A stretch of DNA of 64,000 bases. It comes from Methylobacterium sp. J-030 (GTDB lineage: Bacteria; Pseudomonadota; Alphaproteobacteria; Rhizobiales; Beijerinckiaceae). Both the position numbers and the translations under genes were made by a program. The stretch covers positions 1-64,000 of the forward strand of contig NZ_JAKSYM010000391.1 in NCBI RefSeq assembly GCF_022829545.1, written 5' to 3'. The notes under the pieces were generated by a model that saw only the letters and a list, made by a program, of their open reading frames with translations, had not been told where the DNA came from and searched no databases. This document shows, piece by piece, positions 1-7,376 of the stretch. Position 1 is the first letter of the stretch. Each line of letters opens with the position of its first letter.

Positions 1-1
1 T

Positions 2-106
2 GAGCCGGAGGAGATCTACGTCATCAGCATCGTGCTGCTGGACATGGCCCGGCGACTCGACACGCGACGCACGGAAGCTTTCCGCAAGGTCGGGGGGAGG
101 GCCTAA
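2..106 (+). CDS. C-terminal end of a hypothetical protein (cut by window edge)
   Basis: An open frame enters from the left edge and ends at a TAA whose last base is the A of the next gene's ATG (sequence taATGa). Only 34 residues are visible, including a hydrophobic stretch (IYVISIVLLDMA) followed by basic residues. The one-base overlap with the following gene indicates translational coupling and a shared operon with the two Tat-signal proteins downstream. The family cannot be named from this fragment. Confidence 0.6.
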   Translation, partial: EPEEIYVISIVLLDMARRLDTRRTEAFRKVGGRA

Positions 107-483
107 TGACCGCTCCCGCTAATCGCCGCGGCTTCCTGCGCGGCCTCACCACGCTCCCGCTGATCGGCGGCAGTGTGGCCCTCATCGGAGCGCCGGCCGC
201 CGTGGCCGAGCCCATCACGCCGCGCCTGTTACGCGAGTACCACGACTGGCTCATGTTCGAGCGGAGCTGCCTTGTCCGTGAGATGGCGGGGGAAAGCGCC
301 GCCAGCGAAAGCATCAACTGCTGTCACGGCGAAGCACTTCGCTGGCACCGTGTCCGCGGTAAGCTGCGTCTCGACAGCGAGGGGCAGCCGATGGGCGACG
401 GCGTGTCGTTCCCGTCCACCCGCGCCGCCCTCGTGCTCAGCACGGTCGGCTGCGACTGGCGGGAGGGCTCGGCATGGCTGTGA
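106..483 (+). CDS. Small Tat-signal hypothetical protein
   Basis: This 125-residue protein starts with a twin-arginine-like leader: NRRGFLRGL (about residues 6-14), then a hydrophobic stretch and an Ala-rich cleavage region near residue 34 (APAAVAEP). The mature part has four cysteines (two adjacent, in the segment INCCHGEALRW) and no domain I recognise. The start overlaps the preceding stop by one base and the end overlaps the next gene by ten bases, so the group is one operon. I infer export to the periplasm. The leader resembles that of the next protein, so the two may be distant paralogues. Function unknown. Confidence 0.7.
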   Translation: MTAPANRRGFLRGLTTLPLIGGSVALIGAPAAVAEPITPRLLREYHDWLMFERSCLVREMAGESAASESINCCHGEALRWHRVRGKLRLDSEGQPMGDGVSFPSTRAALVLSTVGCDWREGSAWL

Positions 484-974
484 ACCCGTCTACCCGCCGC
501 GCCGCGCTCGGTGCCATCCTCGCGGCCCCAATCACAGGTGGGGCCGTCATGGCCCTCCCTTCCGGCTCCGCAAGTTTGCCGGACCACGAGGTTCAGTTCC
601 TCGCGCTCATCCCGCAGCTTCGGAAGCTGATCCCACCCATCGAACGCGCCAAGGCGTTCGCCCATGCTCTCTACGAGGACGGCGATCGCATTGCCGGAGA
701 GCATCCCGGTTGGGGCGATCCACCTGCCGCGAAGGCTTGGCGGCTGCGAGCTGAGGCAGCCCGGGACCGTAACGGCTACCACGAAGCCTGGGAGGCATGG
801 GCGAAGCATACCGATGCTGTCGACAAGCTCGTCACCGACTTCATGACGGAGCGCATGACCACTCTGCTGGCCATCGGCTGGAAGGCCCGTGTGGCAGACC
901 TGTTGGACTGCTGGGAGGAGCAGGCTGGCTACGATTTTGCGGCGTGGGCGCGGGAGGATGCGCTATGCGCCTGA
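474..974 (+). CDS. Tat-signal hypothetical protein, helical
   Basis: The 166-residue product begins with STRRAALGAILAAP, a twin-arginine-like leader, followed by a hydrophobic stretch ending near residue 33. The mature region is rich in Ala, Glu, Lys and Trp, looks largely helical and contains two cysteines (one in LLDCWEEQ). It starts inside the last codons of the upstream gene and overlaps the start of the next small gene by ten bases. Together with its neighbours it forms a compact operon of small exported or membrane proteins, a pattern often seen in prophage-derived islands, although no phage structural gene is visible. Function unknown. Confidence 0.7.
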   Translation: MAVNPSTRRAALGAILAAPITGGAVMALPSGSASLPDHEVQFLALIPQLRKLIPPIERAKAFAHALYEDGDRIAGEHPGWGDPPAAKAWRLRAEAARDRNGYHEAWEAWAKHTDAVDKLVTDFMTERMTTLLAIGWKARVADLLDCWEEQAGYDFAAWAREDALCA

Positions 975-1153
975 TCCTCGGCCTACTCGCCCTCGCGCAA
1001 CTGCGCCTCGCCCGCCTCGACTATGCGCGGGGCGACATGCTGATGGACGACGCCGAAGCGGCCCTGACCCGGGCTCGCGAACGCATCGCTCTCGGCCATC
1101 GCCTCGCTGATCGCGCTGGCCAACCGCTGGCACGATTGCTCGCACGCCGCTGA
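965..1153 (+). CDS. Mini hypothetical protein with hydrophobic N-terminus
   Basis: This 62-residue reading frame starts at an ATG inside the 3' end of the previous gene (ten-base overlap). Residues 3-15 are hydrophobic (LILGLLALAQLRL); the rest is an Arg/Ala/Asp-rich amphipathic helix. The size and layout (short membrane anchor plus charged helix after two exported proteins) could fit a small membrane or spanin-like component, but that is a guess. It is the last gene of the operon; a run of hairpins begins about 30 bases after its stop. Confidence 0.5.
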   Translation: MRLILGLLALAQLRLARLDYARGDMLMDDAEAALTRARERIALGHRLADRAGQPLARLLARR

Positions 1154-1185
1154 TACCCCGGCCCGGCCGCTCGCGCTGTCGAGTT

Positions 1186-1373
1186 TCCGACAAGTTGTCG
1201 GATACTGCTCTGAGCCTGGCCGGGCCTCACGACAGCCGCTCCCCGAATCAGGGGAGCGCAAATGCGAAACGGTTTCGCTTTCGGAAAAACGGAAACGGTT
1301 TCCGTTTTGCCGAGCCAGATTCCGGAGGGCCAAACACGACACGATGACGCTTTTGGCAGAACGAACCCGTTCT
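1186..1373. repeat. Cluster of five hairpins/palindromes in non-coding DNA
   Basis: Five inverted repeats lie within 190 bases: 1186-1202 (TCCGACAA-g-TTGTCGGA), 1237-1258 (8-bp arms CGCTCCCC/GGGGAGCG, loop gaatca), 1264-1278 (GCGAAAC-g-GTTTCGC), 1286-1308 (11-bp arms, core GAAACGGTTTC) and 1358-1373 (AGAACG-aacc-CGTTCT). The third and fourth share the core GAAACGGTTTC, 24 bases apart centre to centre. The first could terminate the upstream operon; the single-base-centre palindromes look like protein-binding operators. No convincing gene lies here (1154-1575). Confidence 0.75.
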
Positions 1374-1575
1374 CAGACTGCCGAGCCGGATCTCAGCATC
1401 CACGCCCACCGTCGACAGCTGAGGGGCATGTCGCTGCGGGCGGGCGTGGAAGGCCGGCGCGAACCGGCCAAATATAGATACAACCCGGCGATCAAAGAAT
1501 TCAACTGATAGTTTAAATTCCCGCAGGGAGTGTCCGTAGCGAACGCCGCTCGCGCATCGGGGCGAGCGGTATGCC

Positions 1576-1755
1576 TTAGCGGAACAGCGGTAAGCATGTT
1601 CCGAGAAGGCCGAGTCCCAGTACGATCAGACTACCACCAACGGTCTCAAGCATCGCTTGGCGGACAGGTCGGTTCGGAGCAATGCCAGCGAGCGTCACGC
1701 CCGCGATGAGACAGATTGGGATCAGGATACACACGGTGGACGCCTCGGCGCCCAC
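1576..1755 (-). CDS. Small two-helix membrane protein or 3' remnant of a larger one
   Basis: Reading from a GTG at 1755, the minus strand encodes 59 residues with two strongly hydrophobic segments (CILIPICLIAGVTLAGIA, then LIVLGLGLLGTCLPLF) joined by a short polar loop containing NRPVRQAMLE. The frame stays open upstream for about 25 further codons without hydrophobic character before a stop. There is no good ribosome binding site before the GTG, so it could be the broken 3' end of a transporter-like gene rather than a complete gene. The family is not recognised. Confidence 0.35.
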   Translation of the reverse strand: MGAEASTVCILIPICLIAGVTLAGIAPNRPVRQAMLETVGGSLIVLGLGLLGTCLPLFR

Positions 1756-1855
1756 GACGAGCGCTTGAGAGCAAGGCAGTCGCCGCTCCGCTTCACGAAC
1801 GCCACTCGCGCATTCGAAGCGGACGTATCAGACCAAGTCAGCCAGCGAGGAGACG

Positions 1856-2062
1856 ATGGCCAGCTTCTATCGAACCGGCACCGGTCTCATCCACGAAGAC
1901 GCGTTCGAGAACGACGCCTGTCCCTCTCCCGAGAGCCGCAGGAGGTACAACGGCATTGAGGATCTGGAGCCGGGTGATGTGGTCTGGGAAGGAAGCGACA
2001 TGATCCGGGTCACGGCTGAGATGATCTTGGCGGCGAGGGCTGAGAAGGCGCAAAGGGCCTGA
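1856..2062 (+). CDS. Hypothetical protein, 68 aa
   Basis: The start is supported by a clear ribosome binding site (gaggagac directly upstream of ATG). The 68-residue product is soluble, acidic in the middle (ENDACPSPESRRRY, IEDLEPGDVVWEGSDMI) and ends in a short Ala-rich helix. No known domain is apparent. A long minus-strand frame overlaps it completely, but that one lacks a ribosome binding site and the two cannot both be real. Function unknown. Confidence 0.55.
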   Translation: MASFYRTGTGLIHEDAFENDACPSPESRRRYNGIEDLEPGDVVWEGSDMIRVTAEMILAARAEKAQRA

Positions 2063-2472
2063 CTACCAACGCTGCTAGCGCATCCGGTGCGGGCGGTAGA
2101 GTCCACCATAGTCCGTAGCTCTCCGGCTAAATCCACGATGGTGCCGTAGATATAAACGTGGGTAGATCCCAAGTGCTTGGAGCTAACTACATGATGTGCA
2201 AATATGAATTTGGCAATGTGGGCGGACAACAGATCCGCCAAGTCCTCGCGGTAATACGGGGTGACGACAGCGAGGCTCATGGATTGCAAGCGCCCCGGAC
2301 ACGATGCCGAGCGAGGAAGAACCTGTTGCGCGGGCCGATCGTTCGTATCAGCCTCATCCGATCACTGCTCAGCATAATATTCAATTGTCGAGTCGGGAGC
2401 GCACCCCGACCTCTAGAACGCGAAGCTGTTCTGAAGCTGTAGAACTCGCCCTGGGACCCCGACGGGTCCCGC
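2063..2472. other. Gene-poor stretch with a lower-GC patch
   Basis: About 410 bases without a gene I can support. Bases 2130-2230 are clearly poorer in GC than the surroundings (for example gatataaacg, gcaaatatgaatttgg), which suggests foreign or decayed DNA. Frames exist on both strands but none has a recognisable product or ribosome binding site. Confidence 0.4.
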
Positions 2473-3675
2473 TCACCCCGCCAGCACCCGGGCGGCCGCC
2501 GCCCCGAGCGCCCGCACCCCCAGCGCCAGGTCGGCATCGCTGGTATCCTCCGCCCAATGATGGCTGATGCCGCCGATCGAGGGGACGAACAGCATCGCGG
2601 CCGGCAGGATCCGGGCGACGTTCTGCGCGTCGTGGCCGGCGCCCGAGGGCATCACCTGCCAGCCGCTCGGGCAGATCTGCTCGGCGGCCTCCGAGAGGGC
2701 ACGCATCAGGTCCGGGTCGCAGAGGGCGGGGATCGCCTTCGAGAGGGCCGTCAGCGTGGCGGGGCAGCGCTCGCGCCGGTTCGACTCGCGCACCAGCGCC
2801 TCCAGGCAGGCCTCCATCCGCTCCAGCACCGGCATCGACACGTCGCGGAACTGGAAGAAGACCTCGGCCCGGCCCGGGATGATGCTGTGGCCGCCGGGAT
2901 CCAGGGTGATCCGCCCCGTGGTCCAGGTGCTGCGCGGGCCGCAGACGTTCGGGAACGCCCGGTCGATCGCCGCGAGCAGCCGCACCGCCGAGAGGCCTGC
3001 GTCCCGGCGCTCCACCATGGTGGTGCCGCCCGCATGGTCCTGGTTGCCGGAAAAATCGATCCGGAACTGCCAGATCGCCACGATGCCGCTCACCACGCCG
3101 AGATGCAGCCCGGCCGATTCGAGCTGCGTGCCCTGCTCGATATGCATCTCCAGGAAGCCGCGGTAGCGCCCCGGGTCGAGCCGCATCCGGGGCAGGCCGG
3201 CGAGGCCGGCAGCCTGCAGGGCCTCGCGCAGGGGCGTGCCGTCGGTGCGGTTGCGGGCGGCGTCGATCTCGGCCTCGGTGAGGTCGCCGATCGCCGAGCG
3301 GCTGCCCAGGAAGCCGCCGGAGAAATGCCCCTCCTCGTCCGCGAAGGCGACGACGTCGACCGGCAGCCCGGCCCGGGCCAGCGCCACCCCGGCCACGACC
3401 CCCAGCGCCCCGTCGAGCCAGCCGGCCTCGTTCTGGGTCTCGATATGGCTGCCGACCAGCAGATGCGGGCCGGGGCCGCGATGACGCCCGAGCACGGTGC
3501 CGATCCCGTCGATGGACGCGTCCAGCCCGCAGGCCTCCAGCCTGGCCATCAGCCAGCGGCGGGATTCCATGTCGTCGGCCGAGAAGGTCGGGCGATGGAC
3601 GCCGGTGCGGAACCGCCCGATCGCGCGCAGTTCGTAGAGGTCGGCCAGGAAGGCTTGGGTGTCGATCTCGGTCAT
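2473..3675 (-). CDS. M20-family Zn-dependent amidohydrolase (N-carbamoyl-L-amino acid hydrolase / allantoate amidohydrolase type)
   Basis: This 400-residue enzyme has the metal-binding pattern of the carbamoylase branch of peptidase family M20: GSHIET and GWLDGALGV near residues 75-95, ADEEGHF near 110, EMHIEQG near 170, HAGGTTM near 210 and GAGHDAQN near 350. These enzymes hydrolyse N-carbamoyl-amino acids or ureido compounds such as allantoate with two divalent metals. The first motif carries Glu where the family usually has Asp, a conservative change. The start is the ATG giving MTEID; the longer open frame upstream only runs through a hairpin repeat and antisense of trmFO. Exact substrate cannot be told from sequence. 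Confidence 0.85.
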   Translation of the reverse strand: MTEIDTQAFLADLYELRAIGRFRTGVHRPTFSADDMESRRWLMARLEACGLDASIDGIGTVLGRHRGPGPHLLVGSHIETQNEAGWLDGALGVVAGVALARAGLPVDVVAFADEEGHFSGGFLGSRSAIGDLTEAEIDAARNRTDGTPLREALQAAGLAGLPRMRLDPGRYRGFLEMHIEQGTQLESAGLHLGVVSGIVAIWQFRIDFSGNQDHAGGTTMVERRDAGLSAVRLLAAIDRAFPNVCGPRSTWTTGRITLDPGGHSIIPGRAEVFFQFRDVSMPVLERMEACLEALVRESNRRERCPATLTALSKAIPALCDPDLMRALSEAAEQICPSGWQVMPSGAGHDAQNVARILPAAMLFVPSIGGISHHWAEDTSDADLALGVRALGAAAARVLAG

Positions 3676-3730
3676 GGGTCCCCGGGGGCTGAGCACGCCG
3701 GCCGTGCAAGGCCCATGCGCAGGTGCGGGC

Positions 3731-3851
3731 TTCAAAAGGGCTTCAAGCCCTTGGGCGGGGTGTCGGGGCAGAGCCCCGACAGCGGGCGAAGCCCGACAGC
3801 GGGGCGCTGCCCTGTACCCGCAAAAGGTCCCGGACCTTTTGAATCCGGGAC
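3731..3851 (+). repeat. Dispersed modular hairpin repeat, copy 1
   Basis: Intergenic copy of the repeat family found at least ten times here. Modules in order: AAGGGCTTCAAGCCCTT hairpin, CGGGGTGTCGGGGCAGAGCC with its complement (GTCGGGGC/GCCCCGAC), CGGGCGAAGCCCG, a GC-rich spacer, then CCCGCAAAAGGTCCCGGACC followed by TTTTGAATCC. It lies between the start of the amidohydrolase and the stop of trmFO, both on the minus strand. Confidence 0.85.
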
Positions 3852-3857
3852 TTGGCG

Positions 3858-5279
3858 CTACTCCGCCGCCGCCTGTCGCCAGTCCGCCGGCTGCGCCATC
3901 CAGGCGGTGAGGTCGGCCCGGGCGCGGTCGGTCAGCGCGCGCTTCTTGAGGGCGGCCTTCTCGGGCCCGCGCAGGCGGCGGCCGGTCTCGTTGCGGGGCG
4001 CCTGCGCCAGGGGGGGGAACAGGCCGAAATTCACGTTCATCGGCTGGAACGAGCGCGGGGCGTTGGCCTCGCCATCCGCCGCGACATGGCCGCCCGTGAT
4101 GTGGGCGATCAGCGCGCCCAGCGCCGTGGTCTGGGGCAGGGGGGCGAGCGGGTGCCCCGCGGCCTCGGCCACCGCGAAGCGGCCGGCCATCAGCCCGACC
4201 GCCGCGCTCTCCACGTAGCCCTCGCAGCCGGTGATCTGGCCTGCGAAGCGCAAGGCGGGACGGGCCTTCAGCCGCAGCGTGGCGTCGAGCAGGCGCGGGC
4301 TGTCGAGATAGGTGTTCCGGTGCAGCCCCCCGAGGCGGGCGAACTCGGCCCGCTCCAGGCCGGGGATCGTGCGGAAGATCCGGACCTGCTCGGCGTAGGT
4401 CAGCTTCGTCTGGAAGCCGACCATGTTGTAGAGCGTGCCGAGCGCGTTGTCCTGGCGCAGCTGGACGATCGCGCAGGGCTTGACCAGGGGATCGCGCGGG
4501 TTGGTGAGGCCCACGGGCTTCATCGGGCCGTGCCGCAGGGTCTCGGGCCCGCGCTCGGCCATCACCTCGATGGGCAGGCAGCCGTCGAAATAGGGCGTGC
4601 CCTCCCACTGCTTGAACCCGATCTTTTCGCCCGTCACCAGGGCGTCCACGAAGGCCGCGTACTGCTCACGCGTCATCGGGCAGTTGAGGTAGTCGGCTCC
4701 GGTGCCGCCCGGGCCCGGCTTGTCGTAGCGCGACTGGAACCACGCCACGTCCCTGTCGATCGAGTCGAAGTGGACGATCGGCGCGATCGCGTCGAAGAAG
4801 GCGAGGGACTCGGCCCCGGTGAGCCGGCGGATGCCCTCGGCCAGTGCCGGAGCCGTCAGCGGTCCGGTGGCGACGATGCAGGCCCCCCAATCCTCCGGCG
4901 GCAGGCCCTCGACCTCCCCACGGACGAGGGTCACGTCGGGGTGCTGCTCCAGCGCCCGGGTGACTGCGGCGGAAAACCCCTCGCGGTCCACCGCCAGCGC
5001 CCCACCGGCCGGCACCTGATTGGCGTCGGCCGCCCGCATGATCAGCGAGCCGAGGGCGCGCATCTCCTGGTGCAGCAGCCCGACGGCGTTGCCCTCGGGG
5101 TCGTCCGACCGGAAGGAGTTCGAGCACACGAGCTCGGCCAGGCCGTCCGTCCGGTGGGCCTCGGTGCCGCGCACCGGGCGCATCTCGTGGACGACGGCGC
5201 GATGGCCGGCCTCGGCCACCTGCCACGCGGCCTCGGACCCGGCGAGCCCGCCGCCGATGATGTGGATGGTCTGTGTCAT
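3858..5279 (-). CDS. trmFO: Methylenetetrahydrofolate-tRNA (uracil-54-C5)-methyltransferase
   Basis: The 473-residue product is a full-length TrmFO/GidA-like flavoprotein. It starts with the FAD-binding motif IHIIGGGLAGSEAAW, then HEMRP, the family signature LVCSNSFRSDD, GGALAVDREGF, a PYFDGCLP segment and the C-terminal GHVAADGEANAPRSFQPMN. The enzyme uses methylenetetrahydrofolate and FADH2 to make ribothymidine at position 54 of tRNA in the cytoplasm. It is transcribed away from a strong hairpin that separates it from the DUF1127 gene. Confidence 0.97.
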   Translation of the reverse strand: MTQTIHIIGGGLAGSEAAWQVAEAGHRAVVHEMRPVRGTEAHRTDGLAELVCSNSFRSDDPEGNAVGLLHQEMRALGSLIMRAADANQVPAGGALAVDREGFSAAVTRALEQHPDVTLVRGEVEGLPPEDWGACIVATGPLTAPALAEGIRRLTGAESLAFFDAIAPIVHFDSIDRDVAWFQSRYDKPGPGGTGADYLNCPMTREQYAAFVDALVTGEKIGFKQWEGTPYFDGCLPIEVMAERGPETLRHGPMKPVGLTNPRDPLVKPCAIVQLRQDNALGTLYNMVGFQTKLTYAEQVRIFRTIPGLERAEFARLGGLHRNTYLDSPRLLDATLRLKARPALRFAGQITGCEGYVESAAVGLMAGRFAVAEAAGHPLAPLPQTTALGALIAHITGGHVAADGEANAPRSFQPMNVNFGLFPPLAQAPRNETGRRLRGPEKAALKKRALTDRARADLTAWMAQPADWRQAAAE

Positions 5280-5291
5280 ACCCGAGAATAG

Positions 5292-5331
5292 CGAAGGACC
5301 GCCGCCCGGATCAACGGGCGGCGGTCCTTCG
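5292..5331 (-). terminator. Perfect 17-bp hairpin between DUF1127 gene and trmFO
   Basis: The arms CGAAGGACCGCCGCCCG and its exact complement flank the six-base loop gatcaa. It sits 24 bases past the stop of the DUF1127 gene and just before the trmFO start, so it most likely terminates the DUF1127 transcript. No U-tract follows, which is common in GC-rich alphaproteobacteria. Confidence 0.75.
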
Positions 5332-5354
5332 ACGGGCTTTCACGCTGTCGGGGA

Positions 5355-5501
5355 TCAGACGCGGGCGATGCCGCGGATCTCGCTGCGGTTGATGCCGAGA
5401 TCGGCCAGATCGCGATCCGACAGGCGGGAGAGCTGGGTGACCGTGTCGCGGTACCGGAGATAGGCGCGGACGCGGCTCAGGACGCTACGGGCGGCGGACA
5501 T
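5355..5501 (-). CDS. DUF1127 small protein
   Basis: A 48-residue protein whose C-terminal half has the DUF1127 signature: LSRLSDRDLADLGINRSEI. The family consists of small Arg-rich proteins, common in alphaproteobacteria, some linked to RNA turnover and to phosphate or carbon metabolism. The chosen ATG gives MSAARSV, the usual beginning; longer starts are possible. The upstream DNA (5560-5680) is relatively AT-rich and probably holds the promoter; a perfect hairpin follows the stop. Confidence 0.85.
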   Translation of the reverse strand: MSAARSVLSRVRAYLRYRDTVTQLSRLSDRDLADLGINRSEIRGIARV

Positions 5502-5770
5502 GATATGCTTTGACCTCTGTTCGGGCATCCGGTGGCGCTTCGATGCGCATCGGTGCCTCTTGTTGGTGCAATGCACATATAAGCCCGCTGCAGCGCAGCA
5601 GGAGTCGAAAGGTCAAGCATCAGACCTGCAGAGATCGCATGACGCGATTAAGATATCGGCAACCTTTCCGGCTGGTCATTCTTTAAGCGCATGTAAAGCC
5701 TGCCGCACATGCGAAGGGCGCCCCACCGGCCGGCGGAGCGCCCTGAACGTCGGACCGATCGGATCCCGCC

Positions 5771-6037
5771 TCAGTAGAACGGGCGCGGACCGTGATAGCC
5801 GTAGGGCCGGTAGAAGGGGCGGGGCCGCACGTAGCCGTAGCCGCCGTAATAGACCGGCCGGCGCCAGTCGCCGTAGGGGCGGGGCCCCCAGTTCGGGCGG
5901 CAGATGCCCCAGGGATTGGGATGGAAGCCGGGGCCGCAGCCCCCGGCCGCCTCGGCGGAACCGGCAAGCCCGAGGCTGCCGGCGATCGCGGCGGCCACAC
6001 CGAGCGCCTTCAGGCGCGGTGCGCTCAGAAGCGTCAT
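5771..6037 (-). CDS. Small secreted GCG/CRPN-type protein with aromatic repeat tail
   Basis: The 88-residue product has a signal peptide (hydrophobic core GVAAAIAGSLGLAG, cleavage near SAEAAGG), then the motif GCGPGFHPNPWGICRPNWG, then a tail rich in Gly, Tyr, Arg and Pro (repeated RPFY, YGGYGY). From memory, this prefix followed by low-complexity repeats is a recognised family of short secreted proteins in Methylobacterium and Bradyrhizobium, often called GCG_CRPN prefix-to-repeats. The two cysteines may bind metal or form a disulphide. Function unknown. An AGGAG-like site precedes the ATG (gaggagatcccgtc). Confidence 0.85.
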   Translation of the reverse strand: MTLLSAPRLKALGVAAAIAGSLGLAGSAEAAGGCGPGFHPNPWGICRPNWGPRPYGDWRRPVYYGGYGYVRPRPFYRPYGYHGPRPFY

Positions 6038-6191
6038 GACGGGATCTCCTCATTACCTCCGGCGGAACGGCAGCCGGTCGAGGAAGATTCGGCTCCGCCG
6101 CCTGAACCGACGCTGAGCCAGAGGTTGTATCGGGTACAGGCTCACGGCGGCATTCGGGCAGCGCGGTTTCCCGACCGGGATTTCGCGCGGG

Positions 6192-7166
6192 TCAGTGCAG
6201 CGAGGGCGTGCGCAGGAACTTCTCCCGGTTGGCGGAGACCAGGGCGAGCTTCACGCCGCGCCCGTCGCGGCGGATGTTGAGCGGCACCCGCACCCCCGCC
6301 TCGCCGAGCGCCCAGACGCTGCGGAACAGGGCGGCGAGGTCCGCCACGGGCTCGCCGGCCACCGCCTCGATCACGTCGCCGGCCTGGAGGCCGCCGGTCT
6401 CGGCCGGGCCGCCATCGGCCAGCCCCATCACCACGATGCCCTCCTCGCTCTCGGTGGCAAACAGGCCGAGCCAGGGGCGCGGCGGCCGGTTCGCGCGGCC
6501 GCGCGTCGCGAGGTCGTCGAGGATCGGCGGCAGCAGGTCGATGGGCACCACCATGTTGATCGGGCGCGCGCTCCCCGAGCCGCCCTGCTGCAGTTGCAGC
6601 GAGCCGATGCCGAGCAGTTCCCCCTGAGGTCCGATCAGCGCCGTGCCGCCCCAGTGCGGGTGCGCGGGGGCGGTGAACAGGGCCTCGTCGAGGACGTATT
6701 CCCAGTAGCCGGCGAATTCCTGCCGGGCGACCACCTCGACGGCGACGCAGCGCTGCCGTCCGCCCGCCCCCGCCAGCACCGCCCGGTCGCCGGTCCGCAG
6801 CCCGGCCGAGCGGCCGAGGGGCAGGGCGGGCACGCCGAGGTCGCCCAGCGCCTGGACGAGGCCGAAGCCGGTGGCGGCGTCGAAGCCGAGGACGTGGCCG
6901 GGGACCGAGCGGCCGTCCCGGGTGGTGAGCCAGACGCTCTCGGCCTCGGTCACGAGGTAGCCGATGGTGAGGACCAGTCCGTCCTCGCGGATCACCACGC
7001 CGTTGCCGGCGCGCTCGGTGCCCAGCGTCTCGGCCGTGAAGGCGCTCTCCGGCACCCGCGCCGACAGGGCCAGCACCGCCGAGAGCGCCCGGTCGAGGTC
7101 GTAGCCGTAATCCGCGGGCCGCGGCTGGGCCTGCGCGGGGATCTTCCACTCGCCCTGCGTCGCCAT
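6192..7166 (-). CDS. Trypsin-fold (S1C/DegP-like) protein with PDZ domain and lost catalytic triad
   Basis: The 324-residue protein aligns with HtrA/DegP proteases: a chymotrypsin-like fold in residues 45-210 and a PDZ domain in about 225-315 (PWLGL, GGPAETGGLQAGDVI, RRDGRG). All three catalytic positions appear changed. The usual TNNHVV is TIGYLV (His to Tyr70), DxxTD is DAATG (Asp to Gly100) and GNSGG is PHWGG (Ser to Trp172). I infer a non-proteolytic scaffold or sensor. No signal peptide is visible with the chosen start, so it may be cytoplasmic. Upstream ATGs exist, but this one follows gaaggac. Confidence 0.85.
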   Translation of the reverse strand: MATQGEWKIPAQAQPRPADYGYDLDRALSAVLALSARVPESAFTAETLGTERAGNGVVIREDGLVLTIGYLVTEAESVWLTTRDGRSVPGHVLGFDAATGFGLVQALGDLGVPALPLGRSAGLRTGDRAVLAGAGGRQRCVAVEVVARQEFAGYWEYVLDEALFTAPAHPHWGGTALIGPQGELLGIGSLQLQQGGSGSARPINMVVPIDLLPPILDDLATRGRANRPPRPWLGLFATESEEGIVVMGLADGGPAETGGLQAGDVIEAVAGEPVADLAALFRSVWALGEAGVRVPLNIRRDGRGVKLALVSANREKFLRTPSLH

Positions 7167-7298
7167 GAGAGTCCTTCGTGCGTCCGCACCCTGGTCGGGA
7201 CCGGGTGCGCGAAAGACGACAAGATAGGATGTTCGCGCCGCGCGCGACACCCATGCTGGGCGACCCGCACACCATTGCCGCAGGGGTGAAAACGAAGA

Positions 7299-7326
7299 GG
7301 ACCGCCCGGCCGGGGCCGGGCGGTCC
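7299..7326 (-). terminator. 13-bp hairpin terminator downstream of the outer-membrane transporter-like gene
   Basis: The arms GGACCGCCCGGCC/GGCCGGGCGGTCC are separated by two bases. On the minus strand the stem is followed by TCTTCGTTTTC, giving a short U-rich tail. It lies 50 bases past the stop of the gene at 7377-8402 and before the pseudoprotease gene, so the two are likely separate transcripts. Confidence 0.75.
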
Positions 7327-7376
7327 ATCGCAGGCGTCCGGTCCCCGCCCTGCGGCGGGGAACCGGGTCGCGTGTC

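Noticed and set aside
2..1153. Prophage
   Set aside because: Small overlapping exported genes fit a phage-derived island, but no integrase, capsid, tail or lysis gene is recognisable in the window.
1262..1477. Open frame starting inside the palindrome cluster
   Set aside because: Its first codons are the palindromes themselves and the product is low-complexity without any family signal.
1867..2289. Minus-strand open frame of 140 codons opposite the gene at 1856-2062
   Set aside because: No ribosome binding site, no recognisable domain, and it conflicts with the better-supported plus-strand gene that has a clear gaggag site.
2473..4608. Single 711-codon frame covering the amidohydrolase and part of trmFO
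   Set aside because: The upstream half is antisense or out-of-frame translation of trmFO and the repeat; homology begins only at the ATG at 3675.
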